This document shows, piece by piece, positions 1-11,200 of a stretch of DNA of 64,000 nt. Both the position numbers and the translations under genes were made by a program. Position 1 is the stretch's first letter. Each line of letters starts with the position of its first letter. This DNA is from Acanthamoeba sp. SK_2022b (Eukaryota; Discosea; Longamoebia; Acanthamoebidae): assembly GCA_027943245.1 (NCBI GenBank), contig JANDJZ010000023.1, forward strand, positions 124,001 to 188,000, given 5' to 3'. The notes under the pieces were generated by a model. The model saw nothing but the letters and a program-made list of their open reading frames with translations. It had not been told where the DNA came from and made no database searches.

Positions 1-1677
1 TTCACTTCCTCTCTGGCGTACGCCACTCTGCCATGTCCCCTCTCAACTGTTGCGTGCGCACTCAAGTCTCTTACTATGATGATGATGACGGTGACGATGA
101 TGCAGGGCGAGCGTCGCAGAGTGGCATTGTGCAGACTTCTCATATCCGAACCTGATCTGCTGTTGCTCGACGAGCCCACCAATCACTTGGACGCCGAGTC
201 CGTGGCCTGGCTCGAGCGCTTCCTCTCGGAGTACAAGGGCACTGTCATGGTGCGCTGACTCTCCAACTTGCGTTCTATCCACACTCATCCCCAGCCACTG
301 TACAGGCGGTGACGCATGATCGATATTTTCTCGACAACGTGGCCGGCTGGATTCTCGAACTGGACCGAGGTACAGCGCCGCACCCCGTACACACATACAC
401 ACAGCGTCGTTTGATGGGCCGTGTGATACGTGCAGGTGATTGCTTCGTGTATGAGGGCAACTACTCGACGTGGTTAACTGAGCATCAGAAGCGAATCGAC
501 CTCGAGCAGAAGAAGGACCACGCGCTCTCCAAGCAAATCGAGCAGGAGCTCAAATGGATCCAGCAGACGCCCAAGGCTCGCCAATCGAAGAACAAGGCGC
601 GTGTCAAGGCCTACGAGCAGCTCCTGGAGCAGGCCCGTGTCAAGCCCTTCCAGCCCGGCACCATCCTCATCCCACCCGGCCCGCGTCTTGGTTCGTTATT
701 GTGTTGTGACCTGGTGTGACGTGATGTGCACATCACGCTGGTCGCTCACGCTTAAGGCAGGTCGAATGGTGGCCGAGGCAGAGGGCCTGCGCAAGCAGGT
801 CGATAATCGAGTACTGATTGATGACTTCACCTTCTCCCTCAAGCCTGGCGCCATCGTCGGTACGCAAGAACATGACCTCTAAATATCGCTCGCGATGAGT
901 GGAATTCGGACCTGAGACCTCGCTGTTTCCCACCATGACCAGGCGTGATCGGCCCCAATGGAGCGGGCAAGACAACCCTGCTCAACATTCTCGCTGGTGA
1001 GGACAAGGACTACGGAGGCAACCTGAAGCTCGGCGAGTCAGTGCGTAATCAGATGCCCCGATGGTGGTGTGTAGCGAGAGACCTGATGAAACAAAACCAA
1101 CCAAATGTCGTCAGGTGGTCTCGGGGTACGTGACGCAGCACCGACAGGACTTGACCGAGGGCAACACTATCTACGAGGAGATCTCCGAAGGCGATGACTA
1201 CATCGAGATCTCGCCCAATAACTCCATCCACACGCGCCAATACGTCGCCGCCGTACCTCTGCCGAACCCGCGCTACCGTGTTTGTTGAGCTCACCTCACC
1301 TTCTTCGGTCACGGCAGTTCCGGTTCTGGAACCAGCAGCAGGAGAAGACGGTCGACGTGCTGAGCGGCGGCGAGCGCAACCGTGTACATCTGGCCAAACT
1401 GCTCAAGCGGGGCTGCAACCTGCTGCTCATGGACGAACCTACCAACGACCTCGACGTGCACGTGCTGCGCAACCTCGAGGAGGCCATCGAGGCCTTTGCC
1501 GGCTGCGCGGTGGTGGTGACCCACGATCGGTGGTTCCTCGACCGCGTGTGCACGGACATCATCGCTTTCGAGGGCGATGGCCGCGTGGTCTACTTCGAAG
1601 GCAGCTACGGCGAGTACATGGCCCGACGCGAGAAGCTCAATGGTCCCACCCGACACAAATTCATCAAGCTTAAGTAG
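1..1677 (+). CDS. ABC-F ATPase, EttA-type translation factor (5' partial)
   Basis: Exons 1-17, 106-249, 306-369, 436-690, 761-859, 943-1040, 1115-1252, 1318-1677; the gene continues upstream. Visible in order: signature LSGGERRRV, Walker [13 protein letters not shown] and switch [14 protein letters not shown] of the first ATPase domain; the charged inter-domain linker, including the hallmark IPPGPRLG; second Walker [36 protein letters not shown] and [10 protein letters not shown]. The linker and GPRLG motif are specific to bacterial EttA (YjjK) rather than to eukaryotic GCN20/ABCF1-3. EttA binds the ribosomal E site and gates early elongation according to ATP/ADP level. In a plastid-free amoeba the likely site is the mitochondrion, but the N-terminus that would show targeting is outside the window. 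Both ATPase sites look intact. The family call is firm; the location is inferred. Confidence 0.9.
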
Positions 1678-1819
1678 GTGGGAGAGCACGAGCGTTTGTG
1701 TCATGTTTGCCTGGCTGCGCATTATGTGGAAACAGAAACAGCACTGTGCTTATTAATCTTATAATAAGTGGAAAGAAAAGATACATTCTGTTTGGTGCAG
1801 GTGATTTTTTTTGAGCTTG

Positions 1820-3329
1820 ATGGAAGGAAACAGCAGCGGTGGGGCACAGCTGCGGCAGCGGCCAGGCAAAGACGCCAAGAAGCATAACAAAAACCAAGGT
1901 GGAGGAATACACATTAGACGGGTGGAGAAGGGCAGCGCTGAGAACGCATCGGGCACCACGAACATCAAACATAAACAGAATACGCCACGGTCAAACAGTA
2001 CGCCTGCCGCCACCTCCACCACAGCTCGCATCTACGAGGCACTCGCCATCGTCTGCCTTCTGCTCGCGCTTCTGGTCGGCATCACGGCTTATCTTCATCA
2101 TTACGAGCCGCAACTCGTTCAGCAGCTTGATGCCAACCTCATCAAGGCCAGTGCATACGTCACCCGACTTTTCCAATCCAGCGAGGCGGGTGCTGCACCC
2201 GCAAAGGATCCCGTCAAGAAGGCAAAGCCAGCGTTAAAGATCTTCACCGCGGATGAGCTGCGGCAAAATGACGGCAGCGATCCTAGCAAGCCCATCTTCC
2301 TCAGCATCCTCGGTGCGTGGGTCCCTTGTCGTCTCCCTGAGTGAGCTCCACTCGCCGACTCACTCTGCGGCATAGGCAAGGTTTTTGACGTGACGGACGG
2401 GAAGCGGTTCTACGCAAAGGGCGGCTCCTACTCCTTCTTTGCCGGGCGCGACGCCTCGCGCTCCTACGCCACAGGTGCGTAGAGCTTTTGTCGGCTGCTG
2501 TGCAGCGTTGGGGAGGGGGGAGCGCTGCCTTCTGATTTCTCTGTGGTGATGCTTCCAGGTGCCTTCGAGGAGGAGAACCTCACCGACGCTGTGGATGACC
2601 TCGAACCCGAGCAAGTGGCCGCCATTCAGGAGTGGCAAGATCAGTTCGTAAAGCAGTACACATACCTAGGCAAGCTTATCGGTACAGAAAACTTCTCTTG
2701 CTCTGTGTTGCATGCAGCACGTGTTTGGGCCACACTCACCACGTCCCTCACAGGGAGGTTCTACGACTCGGCCGGAAAGGCTACACCCGCATTAAAGAAG
2801 GTGAGGGAGAAGCTCAAGAAGGCCAAGATAGTGTACGCGCCTCGCTCATTGTCCCTCTCCCGGTGCCGAGGCGCAGTTCTGGCGCTAACGTGTTTTCTGC
2901 TCCTTGGGCCGCGGCACCGCCAGCGTGGATCAGGAGCTCGAGGAGAAGCAGGAGTTCCCCGAGTGTAACTCGCGGTGGACCGAAAAGGACGGCACCACCA
3001 TCTGGTGTTCCGAAGCGAGCGGCGGTACTCCCTCCAACTCTCGACTGCTGCCCCTCACCGCACTCACCCGCGTGACCCAGGCATCGAAAGGTCGTGGAAG
3101 GGCTTCCCTCGCCAGTACAAGAGCACGCGCACGAGGACGCCGAGGTTGAACGGACCCTCGTCATTCTTTCTTTCATTCTTGGCCCTAGAGCCCTCGCTCC
3201 ACTGTCTCACTAACCCCCTCTCACTCAAACACACACAGGTGCGCATGTGTGCGCAAGAAGCTCCTCGATGACCCACGCGTGCGGCCGTACGAGGGCTGTT
3301 CCCGGGACGCCCGGGAGTGCCGCCTCTGA
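1820..3329 (+). CDS. neuferricin-like membrane cytochrome b5-type heme-binding protein (CYB5D2 family)
   Basis: Seven exons: 1820-2312, 2376-2474, 2559-2681, 2754-2832, 2924-3024, 3081-3144, 3239-3329, giving 349 residues. The start is the first ATG of the frame. A polar N-terminus is followed by one membrane segment at about residues 71-92 (IYEALAIVCLLLALLVG). Next comes a cytochrome-b5-like domain of the MAPR/neudesin type: FTADELRQNDGSD, KVFDVTDGKRFYAKGG and YSFFAGRDASRSYATG. The C-terminal half is diagnostic of neuferricin: WQDQFVKQYTYLGKLIGRFY, FPECNSRW, WCSEASGG, RCACVRK and YEGCSRDARECRL. Paired cysteines in that tail suggest a lumenal or extracellular fold. Known relatives bind heme and act in heme or steroid handling; the substrate here is unknown. 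A poly(A) signal AATAAA lies at 3370-3375. Confidence 0.9.
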
Positions 3330-3739
3330 CCACGCGTGCTTGGTGTGGAATGGTTGGAATGCAAATTATAATAAAAACTACTAAAAATTTCGGGAACGCA
3401 CAAACGGTATTTTGGCCAACAGAGCAGACTTGCCGTACGCCGTAATCTAACCGTTTCCTCAGCGTTAGACTTGACTCGTTCTTGCAGAAGGTACGCGTCT
3501 CTAGCGCAACTAGTTTCTATATGTGCGAGCCCTTTTGATCCAATTCAAATCGGGGTTTTGCAATTGAATGGGCCACGTGTCCCGTTCACGTAGCGGACGT
3601 GATACCAGTTCATCACATCATAATTGTGAGCGCCAGTAATCCGGCCTCACCCTCAGCCATTACTTCGCCAAATTTCCCGCTTCACGTTTGTTCAACAATT
3701 TAGCTCATCTCATTTTTTCCAGGCCGAGTGAGAGCGTCG
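3330..3739. other. intergenic region, upstream of the zinc-finger gene
   Basis: Non-coding stretch of 410 bases. It holds the 3' UTR and poly(A) signal of the neuferricin-like gene near its start and an AT-richer presumptive promoter beyond. A good 3' splice site (pyrimidine run then CAG, ending at 3722) lies just before the next ATG, so the next gene may have an intron in its 5' UTR. No conserved ORF is seen. Confidence 0.5.
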
Positions 3740-5097
3740 ATGGAACTCCAACCTAGCACAGTACCAGCTGGATCGGTCGAAGGGGTGGAGAAGCCGGCTG
3801 GAGAGGGGGCTGCCGCTGGGCCAATCTCAGCAGTCCTGGAGGCCACCACACCAACATCGGAGGCGTCTGAGCCAGCGGCGAGTGGTAAGGGCGGGCCCAA
3901 AGGGGCGCAGCCAAGCGAGAGCCACGCCGGCGAGGAGGGCACGAAGGAGGCCCACACGAGCGCGCTCGGCCAAGCCGAGGCGCCGGTTGGGAAAGCCCAA
4001 GCAGAGGGAGAGCACTTGAAAGAGGAGGACACAGCACAACGCACGGACGAAGTGGCGGCCGGCGGCACCACTTCAAAAGAGGAATGCGCCACGGAGCAGT
4101 CCAGCGGGGACACGCAGAGCGAAGCAGTTGAGAAGGGCAAGGCGGCCGAAGCGAGCGCGATGGACACCGAGAGCACGGAGAAGCCCGAGGGCGAGGGCGA
4201 GAAGAGGACGGAAACAGCGGCGCAGGACGGGAAGGACGCAATGGATCAGACAAAGGAGAGCGATGACGCGCCTGCTGACAAGACCAAACACGTCGAGGGA
4301 AAGGAAGAGGAGAAAGGGGAGAAAGAGGAGAAGGAGCGCCAGAAGCAGGAGGAGAAGGGAGAAGGAGACGACAAGATGGAGGGAGAGAAGGACGAGGGAA
4401 AGAAGCAGGAGGCTCTCGAGGAGGAGGAAGAAGAGAAGAAGCTGGAGGCGAAGGAAAAGCGGAAACGCAAGCAGGCCGCACCGCGACAGGCACAGAAGAG
4501 GAAGCGAACAAAGAAGGACGACGAGGCGGAGCAGGCGGATGACAGAAAGGAGCATGAAGAGGACGACGAGCCGTCCGACGGTGATGATGATGATGAGGAG
4601 GAGGAGGACCATGGCGATGACGACTACGGTGCCGGCGAGGCTGACGACGACGACGAGGACCCTGCCGAGGCCAAGAGCAACAAGAAGCGGACAGCGGCGA
4701 CGACAAAGAGGAAGAGCCAGGCCGCGCCCCGGCGAAGTAGCCGAGGGAAGAGGGATGGCGACGAAGGAGACGAGGAACTGGCGGTTGTGAAGAAGGGGAG
4801 GGGACAAAAGAGGAAGGAGGACAAGAGGCGGAGCGAGGAGCGGGAGAGTGATGATAGCAATGACGACGATGACGACGACGAGGACGCAAAGCCCGACCTG
4901 AGCGAGGAATTTGAGAACCTGGCGCGGAATCCCGACATCGAGCTGGGCAAGCGGCGCGTGAAGGCGCCCAAGCGGTTCTGGGACCTCGACGAGTACGAGC
5001 CCATCCCCAAGATGGCTCGGGCCCCGCCCAAGCGGAAGAGCCTCGACAAAGGCACCAACGTCGCTGGTAACGGTAAGGCGCCCTCCTCTGCGTCACG

Positions 5098-5158
<61 letters not shown>

Positions 5159-6792
5159 GTGTCATACATGTCATATTGGACGACCAGCGACTCAAGCGCA
5201 TGAGCTTAGCAGGTGGGGACGCGGAGAAGAGGGAGGCCACGAAGCCGAGCCCGAAATCGGGCCAGGTCGTCTGCGAGGAGTGCGGCAAGAAGTTCGCCAG
5301 CGTTCGCGGCCTGAACGCGCATTCGAGGATACACAAGAAGAAGGTCGCCAGCGATGAGGCCGGTCCAGTCGAGAGGCAGCAACAGCCGAAGAAGACAGAA
5401 ACGAAGGAGGTAGGCAAGGAGACCAGGAAGGTGCCTGCGCCCAAGAAGGGGACGACAAGGCGCGAGCGACGACAGAGCGCCTCGCTCAGCGAGGAGGAGC
5501 TCAGCTTTCTCGACGAGGAGGATGAGGAGGACGAGGGCGAGAACGACGACGAAGAATATCACGACCACGACGCCCCCGCGGGCAAGTCGGCGAGGAGCAC
5601 GCGCAGCAGCACGCGCGGCAGCGTTACTCGGAACGGTGGCGGCGGTCCGCGCTCGCGTGGCAGCACCAACAGCTCAGGAGGCAGCGTTAGCACGCACGCA
5701 AGCGGCAGCAAGAAGCGGAAACAGAACAGCGCGTCCGACGACGACGAGTATCTGCCGCCCGACCTTGCCGACAAGAAGCAGAAGGAAGAGGAGACCGACA
5801 AGAACGTGCGGGAGAAGGAGAGGCTGATCGAGGACGAGCTGCGTCGGCGCGAGGACAGCAGGATGCGCCAGGCCGTCCCTCCACCGTCGTCGAGCTTCCC
5901 CATGACGCACGTCCCCCCACCTGCTTCCGCCACGGCGGCCCTGCCTCCGCCCCTGCCCACCGGCGGCTCGGCAGCCTCGGCGCTCCCCACGTCCGTGCAC
6001 TCGCCGCTGCCCACGCACTCGCCCATCCTGTCCAGCTACGCACAGCCCCTCTCGTCACATCACATCTACGGCTCGCCGCATGCCGGCTCCTCGCCACTTC
6101 CATCCATGTCGGCCTACCCCGGCTCCTACACGCAATACGCGCTCCAGCAGGTGCCACCGTCAGCCTACCCGCCGCAGCTGCGCCACCTGACCCCGTCGCC
6201 GACCTCCCACTCGCCCGTGCTGTCCTCGCCGCAGTTCTCCGCCTACCCGTCGCAGCCCTCCTCGCAGCACCACGCCTCGATGTATGCCTCGTACTCGTCG
6301 CCCGGTCTCACCTCCATGCCCCACTTCTCGAGCTTCTCTCAGCAACAGCAGCAACACCATCAACAAGCGCAGCAGCAACACCTTCTTCAGCAGCAGCAAC
6401 ACCTCCTCCAGCAGCAGCAGCAGCAGCATCGCCTTCAGCAGCAGCAGCAGCAGCAGCATCACTTCCCACCGCCCCACGCCTACGGGTCGCATCACCTTCC
6501 ATCGTTGGCCAGCTACGCGCACCTGCCCCCTCAGGTGAGCAGTGCACCGCTCGATTCACCGGCGCAGAGGCTCATGGACGATGAGCGGCTTAACAGGTGG
6601 CGGGGCAGTCCCTCCAAGGTATCGCCTCCAATCACTGGCCACCACACGCTTGTTGACCCTTCTGACGTGACTGTGCCTCCTCTCCCCGGGACCACCCCAT
6701 CTCCAGACCGAAGAGTAACGACGGCCCGTGGCCGTGAAGACGAGGATAGAAGGAGCTGTAATCTAATTACCATTTTGGTTCCAACGCCGTGA
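3740..6792 (+). CDS. C2H2 zinc-finger, low-complexity nuclear protein
   Basis: Exons 3740-5072 and 5213-6792 give about 970 residues. The ATG at 3740 is the first in frame. The first third is almost wholly Glu/Lys/Asp/Arg with several basic clusters usable as nuclear localisation signals. A less repetitive stretch (KAPKRFWDLDEYEPIPK) ends exon 1. Exon 2 opens with a single C2H2 finger (CEECGKKFASVRGLNAHSRIH-type spacing C-x2-C-x12-H-x3-H, about residues 465-485). Acidic and Ser-rich segments follow, then a Pro/Ser/Tyr-rich region and interrupted Gln tracts. The architecture suggests a transcriptional or chromatin regulator, but one finger alone does not show DNA binding. The last 90 residues could contain a further unrecognised intron (a GTGAGC site lies at 6535). 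No family beyond C2H2 is recognised. Confidence 0.72.
5099..5156. repeat. (TG)29 microsatellite in intron
   Basis: Uninterrupted TG run of 58 bases inside the only intron of the zinc-finger gene (5073-5212), beginning 26 bases after the donor. Confidence 0.97.
6337..6460 (+). repeat. CAG/CAA tract encoding poly-Gln with His
   Basis: Imperfect CAG/CAA/CAC triplets within exon 2 of the zinc-finger gene, translating as Gln runs of up to seven broken by His and Leu. Likely length-polymorphic. Confidence 0.9.
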
Positions 6793-6948
6793 AATCCACA
6801 TATTTCCATTAATTTCTCTCTCTCTCTCTCTCTCTCTCTTACCGCCACAAGCGAAAAACGTGTTGAAGCTTTCCTTGTTTTCCCTTTTGGCCTTCAACAA
6901 ACAAACAGACCCCATTGCGCCGGCACGTGTTAACAAAAGAGTAGCGGC

Positions 6949-8046
6949 ATGGCCGTGGCAGCAGCAAACAAGTTCACAGTAAAAGTCGTTGTTGTCGGCG
7001 ACTGCGGGTACACCCCCCACATCTCCTCCTTTTTGCCCATATTCTGAGCGCGGGGGGTAGGGTGGGCAAGACGGCGCTCGTGCAGCGGTTTGTGTTCAAC
7101 AAGTTTGAGAAGTGCGTTCCTTCCTCACACCACCAAAGGAAAAACGGTCAAGTATAACTCCGACCACAACACCCAAAGGCACGACTCCACCATCGGAGCC
7201 GCGTTCGTGACCAAGGACATCCTCACGGACGGCGGTCTTGTCAAACTCGAGATGTGGGTACGCGACACCCCGTGTCCAAGAGAGAGAGAGAGAGAGCCAG
7301 CAATCGCTCCATGGAACGAATTTAGCTGACGCCATCGCCTGCTGGATCGGGGGACGGGCACGCCGGCACAGGACACGGCGGGGCAAGAGCGATACAGGAG
7401 CCTGAGCCCACTCTATTTCCGGGGAGCTGACGCGTGCCTGATGGTGTACGACATCACATCCAGCCAGTCGTTCGCCGATCTCGAGGGCTGGCTCTCCGAG
7501 TTTCGTACGATGGGTCACATCTCCCTCCCCTCATCAGGTATTTAGCCAAAGAATCTGATGTTCGTTTTGCCTCTCCCTCCCCCCTCTCTCTTTGCAGCTG
7601 GCGCAGCCGTGCCGATGGTGGCGGTGGGCAACAAGCTGGATCTCCAGGCTGCCCGCCAGGTGAGTGTAGCGCCGTGCCGGTTCTTACTGGCTTGGGAGGC
7701 TTGTGCGGTTTCCGCTCACTCGCACGGTCGTAGGTGAGTGCCAGGGATGCGGATGAGTGGTGCGAAAGTGCCGACTGCGTGCACTTGGTGGCTAGCGCAA
7801 AGGACAACACGGGAGTCGATGAGGTCTTTGCGGAGCTGGCCCGCCGGGCAGCTCGATACGTGAGCACCAAGGCTGGGACCGATGCTTCGGGCCGAGGTGC
7901 CATTCGTAACATAGAGTACGTAGCCCCTTTCCATAACCCGCCGACATAGGTTGACCTTCTATCACCTCGGTCTACGCCGAACACGTCTCCTGTGCGCCAG
8001 TGCCTACCACACCGCCAAGGGCCAAGAAGGCGGGTGTTCTTGTTGA
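6949..8046 (+). CDS. Rab-family small GTPase (Rab5/Rab22-like)
   Basis: Exons 6949-7007, 7061-7111, 7179-7257, 7372-7537, 7598-7659, 7734-7915, 8001-8046, giving 214 residues. G1 is GDCGVGKT at residues 17-24. Switch I is DSTIGAAF, the form seen in Rab5/21/22. G3 is WDTAGQERY, G4 GNKLDL and G5 SAK. The last short exon ends GGCSC, a Cys-x-Cys geranylgeranylation site, which confirms the otherwise weak final splice (7916-8000). The protein should cycle between GDP and GTP on early endocytic membranes, by analogy with Rab5-like switch I; the exact subfamily needs a tree. An insertion around residues 115-122 (HISLPSSAGAA) precedes G4. Splice phases all close. Confidence 0.92.
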
Positions 8047-8244
8047 AAGCGAAGCTCCACCACCGACTGGCCACGCGCCGATCTGCAGAACGGATCGGCA
8101 TGGCCAGGCAGCAGAGCTGGTTGGGGCGACACTCTTCGCCACGTGTGGCGTAATTTAGGGCCTTTCTTTTACTATGATACAAGGTACACCAAGTAAGCAT
8201 AGGGACGGTGGGTGAGTCGTGGTAGTGTTGGGTCTGAGGGCAAT

Positions 8245-11200
8245 CTATTCGTGGGCTCCCTCGCTGGCATCGTCGCCCCGCTTCTTGCTTGCCTTCTCCT
8301 TGCTCTTGTTGTTCTTGCCGATCGCCAACCACGAACCACTCCTTCTCTTTGAGACCTCCTCGCCTTCGTCGTTCTCGGCCTTAGCACGCCGCGACTCGCT
8401 CTTCTTGGTCTTTCGCTTGGTCTTCTTCTTTCCGCTGCTGGCATCAGTGTTGTTGGGCTTGGTCGAGACCAAAGATTCCTCCTCCGCAGGGCTCGATGGA
8501 GCTGACGTGGAAGTGAGGTTGGCAAAGAGCTCGGCGAGCTTGCTCTCGCCCAGTGACCTTCGTTTGATGGTCGAGGAGGACATATCGTGCTGTCGCTTCT
8601 CCGTCACGCCGCTGAGCACCCGCGCAAAGCCCAAACAGAGTGCAACCAACTTGGCCGCGCCTATCTCTCTTTCCATCACATCGGCCAGCTTACTGTCTGC
8701 GCCTGTCACGTGTGTGAGCGCCAACCTCCTGAAGAAAGGAGTGACATACCCGCGTCAGCCGGTTGCAGCTTTTTGGCCAGAGCAAGCAGAGCAAAGTCGT
8801 CGGTGTTGTTGAGCAATGCCACTTGCGCCAGTAGGGATTTGTGCTCTTCCGAAAGCACCGCGCTTCCGGAGCCGGCTGCCCCTTCGGAAGAGACGAGTTA
8901 GTACCTTGGAGAGGGCTTGCATGGCGAGAAACGGAAGAAGTTGTACCGGGGGCTTCCAAAGTTGGCCTCGTGGCTCCATGTGCTGGCGGGACTGGCGAAG
9001 CAGTCGAGACCACAGGAAGCGCCGGTGGCGGATGATGCAAGGGTGGCGGTTGGTGCAGGGGTGGAGGTCGCAGCGGGGCCTGTGCCGCGGGCTGGAACGG
9101 CGAATGCAAGCCAGCGGGTGCTGCGGCAAAGGCCGGTGCGACAGGTTGGACTGGGGACACGACTGTAGGCTTGGGTTTCCACTCCTGAACGTAAAGGTGA
9201 GGCAGCCCATTAGCGCCTGTGGTCAGGTAAGAGTGTGTCAGAGGTCGTACCGCGCCTTCGAAGATGTAGCCGTAGTGTTGGATCATGGAACAGGTTGCCA
9301 TCGACTGATGACCGGTGGAGGAGAAGTCTACGGTGTTCGAGCGGTTACGCATAATTGACGGTCCGAACACGATACCCAGATTGTTAGCTGACATCTTGTT
9401 CTTCTCCTGACACAGCATCACTACACCCCCCCAAAAAAACTCCGGGCGTAAGTTGCTGGAGAGTGCCGCTGCTCACGCCAACGCGAGCTGGTGCGCACCC
9501 TTGTGAAGGAAGCCAAAGAGCTCCTTGACCATGCGCTTGTGTTCCTCTGGAAGGCTTGGCACGGCGGCCTTCAGAGCATCAGCGCACATCCGCTCGTCGG
9601 CGATCTCTGCAAGAAGTTAGCGCTCATGCGAGAGGCCTCACGTTGCTCCCCTATGTACAGAGTGGTAGGTTACGTACGGCCAGCGGCGACAAAGTCCTTG
9701 TGGTTCTCGAACGGGATGAGTGGGACGGGGCTCTCGCGGAAGTAGTGTTTCAGGGCGCCGCACACGTCATGAGGAGACGTTGCCCCCTTAAAGTCGATAT
9801 CCTCGGCTACGTGCACAGACGAGGATATAAGGCCAGTACACACACACACACACACTCTCTCTCTCTCTCTCCACCGAGACTGGAGGCTGGTGTACCAGGG
9901 CCACGGAAGCTGTTCCAGATCTGCTTCACCGCCGTGGAGGTTCCCGAGATGCGAAACACGCCTTCCAGATCGAAGAACTCTGCTCAGGATTGCAAGAAAG
10001 ACACCCGATTCTCGTTAAGGTTCAAATACGTGTAGTGCCAGGATGTACCCCGCTGTTGTTGCAGCCATTCTATCGTGCGGCTCACCACGTCGGCGTTGAG
10101 CTCTATGGCAGCATCCTCAACAATTATCGAGCCATCGGGGTGCACCAGAATCTTCTTCGCAAGCAGCTCGTCCTTGTCCGGCCTGCCCAGCGAGGGTCAG
10201 TTCAGCGCCTCCCCCGTCCTGACTGTTGCGGATTGCTATAGATGAAAATAGGGCCAGCATACCTGTTCTTGAAGAAGGAAGTCAAGAGATCTCGCTCCCT
10301 ACCCCAAATCTTGCTCTTTCGCCTGTCTACGTCGTCTTCTTTTGGCGACGGTATCGGGGCCTGAGCCTGAGGCGTGAGCGGTGCCGGCGGGGTGAACAGC
10401 GCAGCCATCGGCATTGGGGCTGTGGAGATAAGGGATCCTGCCGGTGATTGAGGCGCTGAAGCTGTGAGCGCCCTCTCCTTCTTTCGGCGCATGGAGCCAA
10501 AGACGCGGATGGAGCTGCCGCCCTCGGGCTTCTTCTTGGTCGGCCTGCTCTGGGGCTCCTCCTTCTTCGCCTCAGAGGCGGCGGCATGTGCCTCGCTCCC
10601 TGCGCCGAGTGCGGTCTCTTTCTTGCGAAGCTCCAATTGGTCCTGCGCGAATCATGACATCCCTTTAGAGTTTGTGGGGGTGCCTTTGAGTGTCGACGGG
10701 CGAACCCTCTCTTTGATGTTGTGATCCTCGAGACAAGTGTTCTCGGGCATGCGTGCAAGAGAGGGCAGGTAGATGTCGTAGTTATGCACATCGTCCAGTC
10801 TCTTCTTGATACGGGCCCGTAGTGTGTCCGTAGAATCCTTGGTACTAACGCGTAGCATGGTGATGAAGTCGCTGTTCTTGCACAGGAACTTGACTACAAT
10901 GATCGTGCCTGCTGGATCTTAGGCCGCACCATTTCGTCAGCTATGGCAAAACGCTGGTCACTGGGGTTCATACTTACCAAATGGTGGTTCGCTGGAGGGG
11001 TCGGGATTGGTATGGTTGCTGTTTACTTGCGAGTTCTTAACTCGCACAAATGACGCCGTGGATGTTGTTCTGAACCTCTTCCTTAAACCTAATGAAAACA
11101 ATCCGAGAACCATCAGCGGTGGCCCGAGGAGACGAAGATGAAGGGGGCTTACTGTCTGCAGCGTCTTGTTGCGCTTGCGAGATGTTCTGAGCAGCATGCG

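Noticed and set aside
2833..2923. Strong-looking donor GTGAGG at 2801 in the neuferricin-like gene
   Set aside because: Using it breaks phase with the acceptor at 2923; the GTACGC donor at 2833 keeps frame and family length.
3753..5444. 563-residue open frame antisense to the zinc-finger gene
   Set aside because: Its Pro/Arg/His/Thr runs mirror GAG/GAC/TG codons of the sense strand; no domain.
9217..9250. 34-base intron in the RhoGAP gene
   Set aside because: Too short and not needed: reading through keeps one frame into the Pro-rich tail.
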